From Streptomyces sp. NRRL S-455 (GTDB taxonomy: Bacteria > Actinomycetota > Actinomycetes > Streptomycetales > Streptomycetaceae): a stretch of DNA of 64,000 nt. Position 1 is the stretch's first letter; each line of letters begins with the position of its first letter. The DNA lies in assembly GCF_000717875.1 (NCBI RefSeq), contig NZ_JOCT01000015.1:1-64000 (forward strand). Direction: 5' to 3'. This document shows, one piece after another, positions 55,818 to 64,000 of this stretch. The notes beneath the pieces are model-generated. The model was not told where the DNA came from and did not search any database. It saw only the letters and a list, made by a program, of their open reading frames with translations. Made by a program: the position numbers and the translations under genes.

Positions 55818-55942
55818 GCCGTGGACGGTAGGCGGCGGCCCGCAATCCGGCATCGGCTCAGGGTGGCACGGCGTGTAGTCCCCTGGACCGACGGACCCGG
55901 CCGCCCCTACGACCGCGATCGGGCGCCCATATCCTGTGCCCC

Positions 55943-56434
55943 ATGGTGAAGTTGGAGCGCCTTCGGGCCGACCATGCCGACGAGCTGCTGGCCTTCGAGC
56001 GGGAGAACCGCGCGTACTTCGCCCGTTCCGTACCGGACCGCGGGGACGCGTACTTCACGCCGGCGGGGTTCGCCGAGCGCCATCGCGCCCTGCTGGAGGA
56101 GCAGCACGCGCGCGTGTGCCACTTCCATGTCGTCCTGGACGACGACGGCACCCTGATCGGCCGCGTGAACCTGATCGACGTTCAGGACGGCCGCGCCGAA
56201 GTCGGTTATCGCGTGGGCGAACGCGCTGCGGGCCGGGGCGTGGCGACGGCGGCTGTCGCCGACGTGTGCCGGCTGGCTGCCGGCGAGTACGGGCTGAACG
56301 CCCTCACGGCGGTCACCACGCTCGGCAACCTCGCTTCCATGGCCGTCCTGACCCGCAACGGCTTCACGCACGTGGCGGACACGATCGTGGGCGGCGACCC
56401 GGGCGTCCGTTACGTCCGGCACCTCGGACACTGA
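55943..56434 (+). CDS. RimJ/RimL-type GNAT acetyltransferase
   Basis: A 163-residue GNAT protein. The acetyl-CoA loop is VGERAAGRGVATAAV near residue 95; the strand before it, AEVGYRVGERAAG, and the C-terminal NLASMAVLTRNGF are family-typical of RimJ/RimL enzymes, which acetylate N-terminal amines of ribosomal proteins or other targets. ATG at 55943 is the only sensible start. It diverges from the decayed hydrolase. Confidence 0.92.
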   Translation: MVKLERLRADHADELLAFERENRAYFARSVPDRGDAYFTPAGFAERHRALLEEQHARVCHFHVVLDDDGTLIGRVNLIDVQDGRAEVGYRVGERAAGRGVATAAVADVCRLAAGEYGLNALTAVTTLGNLASMAVLTRNGFTHVADTIVGGDPGVRYVRHLGH

Positions 56435-56628
56435 CAGGGCGGGACCGGCCGTTCAGGTCCAAGTTAACGCGGGTAACACCGGTGGTGGAAAAGGTAAGCG
56501 CATACCGACCAATCAGTTTGGCGAAACCCTCGCGCGGCACCAGTACTCCGAAGTAACGTGCGTGGCCGCCCTCCCCCACCTCCCTGCGGTCCGCCGCACC
56601 GGAACCTGCCCTCGCAAGGAGCACCGGG

Positions 56629-57066
56629 ATGTCCTACGACCCGCCGCCGCCCTACCGCCCCTACCCACCACCCGATTCGTCCCCCTCCTACGACACCTAC
56701 CCCTGGGCGCCGCAGCCGGAGCCCGAACCGGCCGGGAGGCGGCCCCAGCGCCATGCGGCGCTCGGGCACCACAGCGACCTGCGGACCCTGCGCAGCGCCT
56801 ACCGCTGGCAGCGGCGCGTGGCCACACTCACGGCACTCGGGTACTTCGTCCTGTTCCTGCTCCTGTCGGCGTTCGCGCCCTCCTTCATGACGGGCACCGT
56901 CACCGACGGCCTGCCCACCGGCCTGCTGCTCGCGCTCCTCCAGGTCCCCGTCACCTGGCTGGCGATCGCCCTCTACGAGCACACCGCCCGCCTCCGTGTC
57001 GACCCCATCGCGGACCGGATACGCAAGCAGGCCGAGCTGGACGCCAGGCGGGAGGGGACCCGGTGA
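56629..57066 (+). CDS. DUF485 membrane protein
   Basis: A 145-residue protein. A Pro/Tyr-rich cytoplasmic N-terminus (1-45) is followed by HHSDLRTLRSAYRWQ, then two membrane segments (about 65-82 and 95-113) and a charged tail. DUF485 proteins accompany sodium:solute symporters, particularly acetate permeases. Its stop overlaps the start of such a symporter gene by four bases (GTGA). AAGGAG precedes the ATG. Confidence 0.9.
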   Translation: MSYDPPPPYRPYPPPDSSPSYDTYPWAPQPEPEPAGRRPQRHAALGHHSDLRTLRSAYRWQRRVATLTALGYFVLFLLLSAFAPSFMTGTVTDGLPTGLLLALLQVPVTWLAIALYEHTARLRVDPIADRIRKQAELDARREGTR

Positions 57067-58676
57067 CCACCGAGTTCAGCGGCAACGCCCAGGCGATGTC
57101 CCTGGTCGGCTTCTCCGCCGTCGCCACGATCACGCTGCTGCTGTGCGTGATGACGGGCCCGGACCGGGACGACCTCGACGAGTTCTACACCGGCTACAGC
57201 TCCCTGTCCCCCATGCGCAACGGCCTGGCGATCGCCGGCGACTACATCTCCGCCGCGACCGTCCTCGGCACCGGCGGCGTGATCGCCCTGTTCGGCTACG
57301 ACGGGACCGTCCTGGCCCTCAGTACCGCCCTGTCACTGATGCTGCTGATGTTCCTGCTGGCCGAACCGCTGCGCAACGCGGGCCGGTTCACCATGGGCGA
57401 CGCGCTGACCCGCCGGATGCCGGGACGCGGCGCCCGCATCGCGGCCTGTGCGGTGACCCTGGCGGCGCTGCTGCCGCTGATGCTGGTGCAGTTGGCGGGC
57501 ACCGGGCAGCTGATGGCGTTCATCCTCGGCTTCTCCGGCGAATCGCTGCAGACCGGCTGCATCATCGGCGTGGGCGCGCTGATGATCAGCTACGCGGCGA
57601 TCGGCGGCATGAAGGGCACCGCCCTCATCCAGATCCTCAAGATGGTGATGCTGCTCGGTTCCGGCCTCGTGGTCGCCGTACTGATCCTGAACCGCTTCGA
57701 CTGGGATCCGGGGGCCCTGTTCACCGCGGCCGCCGACAACAGCGGCGTGGGCTCGGCGTTCCTCTCCTCGGGCCTACAGTTCGCGGGCGGGCCCAGCCCC
57801 GAGCTGGACATGATCACCGCACAGCTGACGGTGGTCCTCGGCGGCGGCGTCCTGCCGCACGTCACCATGCGCATGTACACCGCCTCCAGCGCCCGGCAGG
57901 TACGGCGTTCGATGTCCTGGGCGGTGTCCGGCGTGGCCCTGTTCGTCCTCGTCATCACGGTCGTCGGCTTCGGCGCGACCGCCCTGGTCGGGCGAGCGGT
58001 CATCGCACAGGTCGACCCGCAGGGCAACACGGCCTATCTGCTGGGTTCCCAGGCGGTGTTCGGCGCGGACGTGTCGGCGGCGGAGACCTTCCTGTTCACG
58101 ACGGTCACCACGGCGGTCTTCCTCACGCTGCTCGCCTCCGTCGCCGGGATGATCCTCGCCTGCGCCAACTCCCTCGCGCACGACGTCTTCGCGGCCCGGG
58201 TCCAGGAGATGTCCGCGCGCCGGGAGATGACGCTGGCCCGGCTCTCGGCACTGGCGGTGGGCATCCCGGCGATCCTCCTGGCCACCCAGGTACAGCACCA
58301 CAGCCTGCAGCCCCTGGTGACGCTGTCGTTCTGCCTGGGCGCCTCGGCCATCGCACCCGCGCTGGTCTACAGCCTCTTCTGGCGCCGCTACACCCGAACG
58401 GGCCTGCTCAGCACCCTCATCGGCGGCTCGCTGGCCGTCCTGCTGCTGATGCCCGGCACCAACCTGGTCTCCGGATCACCCGTCTCGGCGTTCCCCGACG
58501 CCGACTTCAACTGGTTCCCGTTCACCACCACCGGCCTGGTCTCCATCCCCTTGGGCTTCGCCTGCGGCTGGCTGGGCACGCTGGCCTCCGGCCGCCGGAA
58601 GTCGGAGGAACAGCGCCACGAGTACGAGGCGGTGGAGAGCTTGATCCTCGCGGGGGCGGTACGCAGGAACCGCTGA
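57063..58676 (+). CDS. Sodium:solute symporter (ActP-like)
   Basis: A 537-residue SSS-family transporter with about 13 membrane segments. Family blocks include DEFYTGYSSLSPMRNGLAIAGDYISAAT near residue 40, the GGMKGT turn near 180 and a QVQHHSL-type loop near 405. The pairing with a DUF485 gene points to acetate or another short organic acid, but the substrate is not certain. GTG at 57063 overlaps the DUF485 stop by four bases, so translation is coupled. Confidence 0.93.
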   Translation: MTTEFSGNAQAMSLVGFSAVATITLLLCVMTGPDRDDLDEFYTGYSSLSPMRNGLAIAGDYISAATVLGTGGVIALFGYDGTVLALSTALSLMLLMFLLAEPLRNAGRFTMGDALTRRMPGRGARIAACAVTLAALLPLMLVQLAGTGQLMAFILGFSGESLQTGCIIGVGALMISYAAIGGMKGTALIQILKMVMLLGSGLVVAVLILNRFDWDPGALFTAAADNSGVGSAFLSSGLQFAGGPSPELDMITAQLTVVLGGGVLPHVTMRMYTASSARQVRRSMSWAVSGVALFVLVITVVGFGATALVGRAVIAQVDPQGNTAYLLGSQAVFGADVSAAETFLFTTVTTAVFLTLLASVAGMILACANSLAHDVFAARVQEMSARREMTLARLSALAVGIPAILLATQVQHHSLQPLVTLSFCLGASAIAPALVYSLFWRRYTRTGLLSTLIGGSLAVLLLMPGTNLVSGSPVSAFPDADFNWFPFTTTGLVSIPLGFACGWLGTLASGRRKSEEQRHEYEAVESLILAGAVRRNR

Positions 58677-58724
58677 CGGCAACGACCCCGGCCGGCGGCG
58701 CCCCCGAGTCCGCCCCGGGCACGA

Positions 58725-58758
58725 CAGGGCACGGCAGCCGACGGCATGCCGTGCCCTG
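58725..58758. terminator. Bidirectional hairpin terminator
   Basis: CAGGGCACGGCA (58725-58736) pairs perfectly with TGCCGTGCCCTG (58747-58758). It lies between the convergent symporter and coiled-coil genes. Confidence 0.9.
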
Positions 58759-58794
58759 ACTCCGCCCTGGTGGGACCTCGCCGCCCACCACACG

Positions 58795-59700
58795 TCACTC
58801 CGCCGTCTGCCCCGCCCACAACGACAGGCTGGCGTGGATGCGGTCGATGTGCGCGCGTACGTCGTCCGCGTGCCGGGCGTGCTCGCGGAGCAGGCGTTCC
58901 GTCTCGCGTTCGACGGCCGCCGCCCGCTCATGGGCCTCGGCGACCACTTCGGCGGCCCGCACCCGGGCCTCTTCCTGCCGGTCCCGGGCCGAGATCTCCG
59001 CGTCGGTGAGGGCCTGCTGCGCCTCGGACAGTGCCCGCTCGGCGCGTGCCTCCGCCTCCGCGCACCGCGCGTCCAGCTCCGCCACCCGGGCGGCCTCCTG
59101 CTGCTCCGCCTCGGCCCACCGCTCGGCGCGTTCCTTGTCCCGCTCTGCCAGCATCCCGGAGGTGCGCAGCCGCATCTCACGCAGCGCGCCCAGCGCCTCG
59201 CTCCGCTGCCCCTTCGCCTCGCTCCGGGCCGCGAGCAGGATCTCGTCGGCCTCGGCGCGCGCCGCGAGGAGCAGCTGCCGGGCACGTTCGTCGGCGTCGG
59301 CGGCCACGGAGTCGGCTTGCGCCTGCGCGGACTCGCGCACCTCGGCCGCGGCCGCACGCGCCTCGTTCACGCACTGCCACGCCTCCTGGCGCGCCCTCTC
59401 CCTCACGGCCTCGGCCTCCTCCTGACCGAGTTCGAAGAGCCGCCTGGCCTGCTCGCCGAGCGACTCGTAGGTCTGCGGCGGCAGCTGCGCCACGACCTCC
59501 CGCAGCTGTTCCAGCTCCGCGTCCATCTGCCGGGCGAGCACCGTCAGCCGGGCAGCCCGCTCCCAGGCCGCGTCACGACCTGCCGAGAGGGCCCCCACGT
59601 ACTCGTCGACCTGCTGGGGACGGTAGCCGCGCCCCCGCACGGCCACGAAGCCGTGCGGAGACGCCGATGAGCTGCTCAACCTGGGGCCCCTCTCCACCAC
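58795..59700 (-). CDS. DivIVA/Scy-like coiled-coil protein
   Basis: A 301-residue protein. The N-terminal HGFVAVRGRGYRPQQVDEYVGAL (about 16-38) matches the DivIVA-type N-terminal motif. The rest is a nearly continuous Ala/Glu/Arg coiled coil (about 60-300). In Streptomyces such proteins are often labelled cellulose-binding proteins and relate to the polarity proteins Scy and FilP that organise the hyphal tip. GTG at 59700 or at 59697 may be the start; the ribosome site is weak. It is a single-gene unit. Confidence 0.82.
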   Translation of the reverse strand: MVERGPRLSSSSASPHGFVAVRGRGYRPQQVDEYVGALSAGRDAAWERAARLTVLARQMDAELEQLREVVAQLPPQTYESLGEQARRLFELGQEEAEAVRERARQEAWQCVNEARAAAAEVRESAQAQADSVAADADERARQLLLAARAEADEILLAARSEAKGQRSEALGALREMRLRTSGMLAERDKERAERWAEAEQQEAARVAELDARCAEAEARAERALSEAQQALTDAEISARDRQEEARVRAAEVVAEAHERAAAVERETERLLREHARHADDVRAHIDRIHASLSLWAGQTAE

Positions 59701-59842
59701 ACCGACACGAAGTCGAGTACGAAACGGGATGATTCAGTACATCTTGGTGGATCGGGCGGAAGTGTTCATAACGCGACACTCCGCACCGGGGTCACGGTGA
59801 AGCGGCAGACCACCTCGCCCCACAGCGCATCCGGCGAAGAAA

Positions 59843-59885
59843 GCCCGGCACGAAGAAGCCGGGCCCGGTCGCGTACGAGCGACCG
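59843..59885 (-). terminator. Two tandem hairpins after the 59921 gene
   Basis: GCCCGGC (59843-59849) pairs with GCCGGGC (59858-59864), and CGGTCGC (59866-59872) pairs with GCGACCG (59879-59885). Both lie within 80 bases of the leftward stop at 59921. Confidence 0.7.
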
Positions 59886-59920
59886 AACCCGGCTCCCAGG
59901 GACACGTCAGCGACAGCGCG

Positions 59921-62854
59921 TCACAGCAGTCCGTCCCACATCTGCTCCAGCAGCACCGACCACCAGCTCTCCGGCGACCCGAGCGCCGCCGGGTCCAGCG
60001 CGGCCAGCTGCGCCTGGAAGTCGACCGTCCAACGGCCCGCCTGCTCCTGGTTCAGACCGAACCTGAGCCGCCACATCCGCCCGAGCAGCGCCAGGCAGCG
60101 CGCGAACTCCGGCAGCCCCGTGTTCACGAACTGCGGCGGTACGGACGCCCCGCCCGGCCCCGCCTCCACCGGTACGGCGACGATGTTGGCCGTGCCGTAC
60201 TGCACACAGATCGCCTTGCCGAAGTCACTGCCCATCACCAGGTAGGAACCCGCGTCCGGAGCCGGCTGCACACCACGCTCGGCCGCCAGCTCCGCCAGCG
60301 TCGGAACCGGCCGCCCCGGCTGGGCCTGCGCCCAGAAGAAGGGACCCATGTCCATCGGCAGACCGGCCACCACCAGCGTGTGCGCCACGACCGGCGGCAC
60401 ACCCTGCCGGGACACGGCGGCCTGCTCGAACCGGAACACACCCGGCCCGAACGCGGCGCCCATCTCCTGCGCGACGCCCTCCGGCGGAATCGGCGGCACC
60501 GCCTGCACCGGCGGCAACGGCGCCCGCACCGGGGCCGGACGCGCCGGGCCGTCCGCCACCTGGTGCAACTCCCCCTGATGAGCCAGCAGTTGCTGCATAC
60601 CCTGCTGCCGACTCGCGTGGTCCGTGCCGTACGGCGCGATGGACGTGATCCGCGCCTGCGGCCACTGCTCCCGGATCATCCGCGCGCAGTACGCGCCCGG
60701 CAGCTCACACGACTCCAGCTCGGTGTGCAGCTCCAGCACCTGGTCCGGGGGCACGTTCATAGCCCGCAGCTCGTGGAAGATCTGCCACTCCGGGTGCGGC
60801 GTACCCGGCGCCGAACGCCGGATCAGCTGCTGCTCGGAACCGTCCTGCGCGCGGTAGCGCAGCACGGCCTGGTAACCGGGACCGACCGTCGGCTGCCCGG
60901 CGGGCTGCTGGGGATAGCCGTACGCCGGTGGCTGCCCCGGGGCGGGCTGACCGGGCGGCGGCATCGCGCCGGGAGGCATCGCACCCGGCGGCACCGCTCC
61001 CGGCATCGCGCCGGGCGGCATCGACGGAGGCCCCCCGGGCACACCAGGAGCACCCGGGGCGCCCGGGGCGCCCGGGGCGGCGGGTGGTGCGCCCGGGGCC
61101 TGCGGCGGCGGAGGCACGCCAGGGCCGCCCGCCGGAGGCGCGGCCAGCACGGTCTCCGCGTGGTGCACGGGACCCGCACCGGCGCCGGGCACCCCAGGAG
61201 CGGCAGCGGCACCGGGCGGGTTCGGGGCACCGGGCGGCTGGGGCGCGCCCGGCGCACCGTGAGCCCCCGGAGGCCCGGGAGGCGCAGGAGGCGGAGGTGC
61301 GCCCGGGCCCGGCCGACCGGAGTCGCCGAACATCGTGGCCGCGTGATGGACCCCGCCGGGAGGCGTGCCCCCAGGCGCACCGGGCGGGTTCGGAACACCG
61401 GGAGGACCGGGCGGCTGCTGAGGAGGCTGCGGCGCACCGGGAGGACCGGGCGGCTGCTGAGGAGGCATCGGCATACCCGCGCCCTGCGAGCTTCCCGCGC
61501 CCGCGGAGCCCCCAGGAGCACCCTGTCCCCCGACACCACCAGGACCACCGGAACCACCGGGCCCGCCCGGCCCCTCGCCGCCCGGCCCCCCGGGACCCGC
61601 AGGCCCCTCCGGACCCACCGCCGACACAAGCTGCGTGGGCACATAACCGCCCGCCGGAGTACCCGGAGCCCCGGGCCCCGACGGCGGAAGCGGACTGCCC
61701 GGGCGCGCACCCGGCGTCCCCGGGGCACCCGGCGGAGGCGGCGTGGCCGGATCCGTACCCCGCCGACTCGGCGGCGGCGCCGCCTTGCCGGTGGCGGCAT
61801 CGGCGATGTCCCCGGCATTCGGGGCGGGCGCCGACGTACTCCCCGGCGCACCCTGCGGATAGCCGTACGGCTGCCCACCCCCCGGCGCAGGCGGAGGAGT
61901 GCTGCCCTGCGGCGCACCACCGGGCGGCCCACCCGGCACACCGCCGGGAGGCGTCCCCGGCACACCACCGGGAGGCGTCCCCGGCCCGCCGGGAGCGGCT
62001 CCTCCCGGCCCCTGCGGATAGCCGTAGCCCGGACCAGGCGCGGGCGGAACCGCACCCGGCGCCGGAGCAGCAGCTCCCGCCGCACCAGCAGCACTCACAC
62101 CGCCCGCGCCCGGCGCACCACCCGGCGCACCCCCCTGGACGCTCGGATCCTCGATCGCCGGCGAGACCGCCGTCGGCGGAAGCTGACTGCCCCCCGACAT
62201 CAGCGTCGTCCTGGCGTCCGGCGGCACCGTCGGCGGCGTGTCATCGTCGGCCTCACCCAACGGCGGCGCGAAAACCGTCGCGGGCAGCGGCACCGAACGG
62301 TCGTCACCCGCATCCGCGTTGGTGTCCGTACCGGCCCAGGGCGTCGCCCCGTCAGGCACACCCGGCGCCCCCTCACCGGAGCCGCCAGCCGGCCCGGAAC
62401 CACTCCCCCCGGCAGCCGGCCACGACGCGCCACTCCCGGACACGGCATCACCACCCCGCCGATCCGGAATCCCCATCTTGTCCGCGGCATCCTGCAACCA
62501 CTCCGGCGGAGTCAACAGGAACGACGTCTGGTTCAGATCCACCCGCGCGGGAGGCGCCGCAGCCGGCTCCTCCACCCCGTCCGGACGGCCGTACTCCTCC
62601 TCGTACCGACGAATCACCTCACCCACCGGCAGACCGGGCCACAGCGTCGCCTCGCCACTGTCACGCGCGATCACCAGCCGCTGCGCGCCCCCGTCCGACC
62701 GCGGCCCGTCCGCACGGTCCTCGGCCCACACCACGAACCCGAGGTCGAACTCCCGCACCCGCACCTCACGATGCTGGTACGCCGGCAGATCCCCGTTGAT
62801 CCACTCTTCCGCGCGCTCCTGCGCCTGCGCGAAGGTCACCATCGCCGACGTCAC
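59921..62854 (-). CDS. Multidomain polymorphic-toxin-type protein: Imm35-like, Pro-rich, deaminase-like and SUKH-4 domains
   Basis: A 977-residue protein. Residues 5-90 resemble an Imm35/YrhB-type immunity domain (TFAQAQERAEEWINGDL, VREFDLGFVVWAEDR). Residues about 135-655 are an extreme Pro/Gly/Ala region. Residues 661-765 look like a nucleotide-deaminase fold: His687 and Glu689 in HPEWQIFHEL, then Cys716 and Cys723 in CELPGAYC. Residues 807-977 match SUKH-4 immunity proteins (HTLVVAGLP, YLVMGSDFGKAICV, FVNTGLPEF). GTG at 62854 overlaps the upstream stop by four bases; ATG at 62842 is the alternative start. Having a toxin-like catalytic domain between immunity domains suggests an intracellular regulator or a self-neutralised enzyme. 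The deaminase call rests on motif only. Confidence 0.78.
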   Translation of the reverse strand: MTSAMVTFAQAQERAEEWINGDLPAYQHREVRVREFDLGFVVWAEDRADGPRSDGGAQRLVIARDSGEATLWPGLPVGEVIRRYEEEYGRPDGVEEPAAAPPARVDLNQTSFLLTPPEWLQDAADKMGIPDRRGGDAVSGSGASWPAAGGSGSGPAGGSGEGAPGVPDGATPWAGTDTNADAGDDRSVPLPATVFAPPLGEADDDTPPTVPPDARTTLMSGGSQLPPTAVSPAIEDPSVQGGAPGGAPGAGGVSAAGAAGAAAPAPGAVPPAPGPGYGYPQGPGGAAPGGPGTPPGGVPGTPPGGVPGGPPGGAPQGSTPPPAPGGGQPYGYPQGAPGSTSAPAPNAGDIADAATGKAAPPPSRRGTDPATPPPPGAPGTPGARPGSPLPPSGPGAPGTPAGGYVPTQLVSAVGPEGPAGPGGPGGEGPGGPGGSGGPGGVGGQGAPGGSAGAGSSQGAGMPMPPQQPPGPPGAPQPPQQPPGPPGVPNPPGAPGGTPPGGVHHAATMFGDSGRPGPGAPPPPAPPGPPGAHGAPGAPQPPGAPNPPGAAAAPGVPGAGAGPVHHAETVLAAPPAGGPGVPPPPQAPGAPPAAPGAPGAPGAPGVPGGPPSMPPGAMPGAVPPGAMPPGAMPPPGQPAPGQPPAYGYPQQPAGQPTVGPGYQAVLRYRAQDGSEQQLIRRSAPGTPHPEWQIFHELRAMNVPPDQVLELHTELESCELPGAYCARMIREQWPQARITSIAPYGTDHASRQQGMQQLLAHQGELHQVADGPARPAPVRAPLPPVQAVPPIPPEGVAQEMGAAFGPGVFRFEQAAVSRQGVPPVVAHTLVVAGLPMDMGPFFWAQAQPGRPVPTLAELAAERGVQPAPDAGSYLVMGSDFGKAICVQYGTANIVAVPVEAGPGGASVPPQFVNTGLPEFARCLALLGRMWRLRFGLNQEQAGRWTVDFQAQLAALDPAALGSPESWWSVLLEQMWDGLL

Positions 62855-63855
62855 TCCCCCACAACCGAAGACGACACCGCGCCCACCGGCATTACACGCG
62901 CGAACCCACCGTCCACCATCAAGTTCGCCACCGTCTCCAACTCCGGCGGATTACCGGCCAGCCGGGACAGGAACACATCGAAATCGTCCCCGCACGGCAG
63001 CAGCAACCGCTCCACCCGCTCCGCCGGCGGCAGCGACGGATCCACATCCCGCGCGTCGTCGTACGCGCAGAACCACACCGACCCGATCCGGTCACCCCTC
63101 ACCTTCACGGCCAGCAAACCGCCCTGGACGAAGCCGACCCCCAAATAATCCTTGGTCAGATGGTCACGCAGACACTTGTTCACATACACCAGGTCATTGA
63201 CCGCCGCCTCGTCCCGCACCGTGAAGAACGGCTGATCGACCAGCAACCCCAACTCCGCGTCCAGCGCGGCCCCCACCGGCGCACAACCCCCCGCCGCCTT
63301 CAGAAACGACCGGTACGCACCCGGCAACCGGTAGCCGAGATCCTCCTCGACCCCCTGCACCTGCGACTCCGTCACCGCCACACCCGACTTCGGCAACCCG
63401 AAATGCGCCGGACGCGTCTCCTGCAACGGCCGCGTGCCCCGCTTGCCATGATCGACCCCCGACGTGGCCACACCCCCGTGATGCCGCAGCAACGCCTTCA
63501 CCTCGACCGGAACCAACTCCAGCCGCCGCGTCCCCACCACGTGGTGCCACGTCCAGCCATGCGGCGTCGCCACCGCCGGCACCGTGTCCCACAGCTCATG
63601 CCCGGACCCCGCCAACGCCGAATTCGCCGACACGTAGTCCGTCAGCCGCAACTCGTCGACACCGAAACCCTCCGGCGGCTCCGCGATCTCCGCAGCCGCA
63701 CGCGCGTAAGGCGAGAAGTCGGGGTAACCACGCCCGTCGACCCGCACCCCCCTCGGATGACGGGCCGCCCGGACCGGGTCCGGAAAATGCACGACCTGCC
63801 CGGCATAGGCCGCGTTCGGCGGCGCGGCTTGCTGCCCGAGCCGACCTGTCGTCAT
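62851..63855 (-). CDS. WHH/HNH nuclease-like domain fused to a SUKH (SMI1/KNR4) domain
   Basis: A 334-residue protein. Residues 40-135 resemble an HNH/endonuclease VII-type toxin nuclease: GYPDFSPYA near 43, LRLTDYVSAN near 69, TWHHV at 102-106 with paired His104 and His105, and RRLELVP and RHHGGVA behind it. Residues about 158-310 are a SUKH domain: LGYRLPGAYRSFLKAAGG, LVYVNK and DDFDVFLSRLAG. SUKH proteins usually neutralise such nucleases. ATG at 63855 has a G-rich site upstream and is preferred over GTG at 63876. It is co-translated with the 977-residue protein. Whether the nuclease part is active is unknown. Confidence 0.82.
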   Translation of the reverse strand: MTTGRLGQQAAPPNAAYAGQVVHFPDPVRAARHPRGVRVDGRGYPDFSPYARAAAEIAEPPEGFGVDELRLTDYVSANSALAGSGHELWDTVPAVATPHGWTWHHVVGTRRLELVPVEVKALLRHHGGVATSGVDHGKRGTRPLQETRPAHFGLPKSGVAVTESQVQGVEEDLGYRLPGAYRSFLKAAGGCAPVGAALDAELGLLVDQPFFTVRDEAAVNDLVYVNKCLRDHLTKDYLGVGFVQGGLLAVKVRGDRIGSVWFCAYDDARDVDPSLPPAERVERLLLPCGDDFDVFLSRLAGNPPELETVANLMVDGGFARVMPVGAVSSSVVGE

Positions 63856-63880
63856 GGCGGTTGCCCCCTGCGGCACTCTG

Positions 63881-63921
63881 TACGACCCGTACTGACCACC
63901 TTCGGCGCACTACGACCCGTA
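63881..63921 (-). promoter_or_regulatory. Direct repeat upstream of the toxin-immunity operon
   Basis: TACGACCCGTA occurs at 63881-63891 and again at 63911-63921, exactly 30 bases apart, that is about three DNA turns. The first copy lies 26 bases above the start codon. Two same-face sites are what a dimeric regulator would need. No regulator is known. Confidence 0.35.
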
Positions 63922-64000
63922 TCGACTGTCACGTCTGCTGTCCCACGACCCCACGGATCACCCTCCGGTTCACTGCATCGAACCCCGAACGGATCACCGC

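Noticed and set aside
55119..55853. An intact 244-codon hydrolase gene
   Set aside because: After about codon 150 the frame is Arg/Pro-rich and unrelated to the family, while the true C-terminal sequence continues in another frame.
60380..63148. Arg-rich plus-strand frames opposite the Pro-rich gene
   Set aside because: They are complements of Pro/Gly-rich codons; the leftward frame has SUKH-type domains and a coupled start.

Overview
The window is chromosomal DNA of a Streptomyces species. It is very GC-rich with strong third-position GC bias. It encodes the UUA-reading leucine tRNA bldA and a SigB-type partner-switching locus (sigI with arsI and prsI), and most operon junctions are GTGA or ATGA overlaps. 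From memory, the gene order (sigI, hut genes, cystathionine beta-synthase, bldA, cfa, ndh, ppx, ftsB-like, eno, two rpf genes, mazG, mfd, paired ABC transporters) matches the conserved core of the S. coelicolor chromosome. I see no insertion sequence, prophage, CRISPR array or rRNA.

Layout. 1-2221: two cell-surface genes, one a membrane-anchored protein running off the left edge whose tail is an 18-bp tandem repeat, the other an LPQTG sortase substrate. 2643-4982: prsI and arsI, divergent from sigI. 5058-10948: a leftward histidine-utilisation operon (hutU, an M20 amidohydrolase, hutF, hutI, a small membrane gene), divergent from a PLP decarboxylase. 12548-16568: a membrane protein, an RpiR regulator with two palindromes beside its start, and a secreted tripeptidyl aminopeptidase. 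16968-24979: cystathionine beta-synthase, SGNH hydrolase, thiolase, small proteins, a Bax inhibitor-1 protein and pobA. 25144-25229: bldA.

25639-30359: a MacB-type ABC exporter and a cyclopropane-fatty-acid synthase. 30703-36871: type II NADH dehydrogenase, Ppx/GppA, DUF501, an FtsB/DivIC-like protein, enolase and rpfA, whose leader is a c-di-AMP (ydaO) riboswitch. 37271-45847: a second Rpf, a P450, MazG, a SurA-like lipoprotein with a TTG start, a kinase coupled to a membrane protein, an acetyltransferase, a lipoprotein HNH nuclease and a small antitoxin-family protein. 46041-54744: mfd, a DUF2079 membrane protein carrying an in-frame TTA codon, and a second MacB-type exporter paralogous to the first. 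55199-58676: a decayed alpha/beta hydrolase, a GNAT acetyltransferase and a DUF485/solute-symporter pair. 58795-63855: a DivIVA/Scy-like coiled-coil protein and a two-gene unit that joins toxin-like nuclease and deaminase domains to SUKH and Imm35-like immunity domains.

The genes are mostly housekeeping, stress and developmental: sigma-factor partner switching, translational control through bldA, c-di-AMP control of a muralytic enzyme, and respiratory and glycolytic enzymes. The least ordinary region is the right end, where toxin and immunity domains share polypeptides. The most testable regulatory link is between bldA and the two TTA-containing reading frames at 49834 and 55817.
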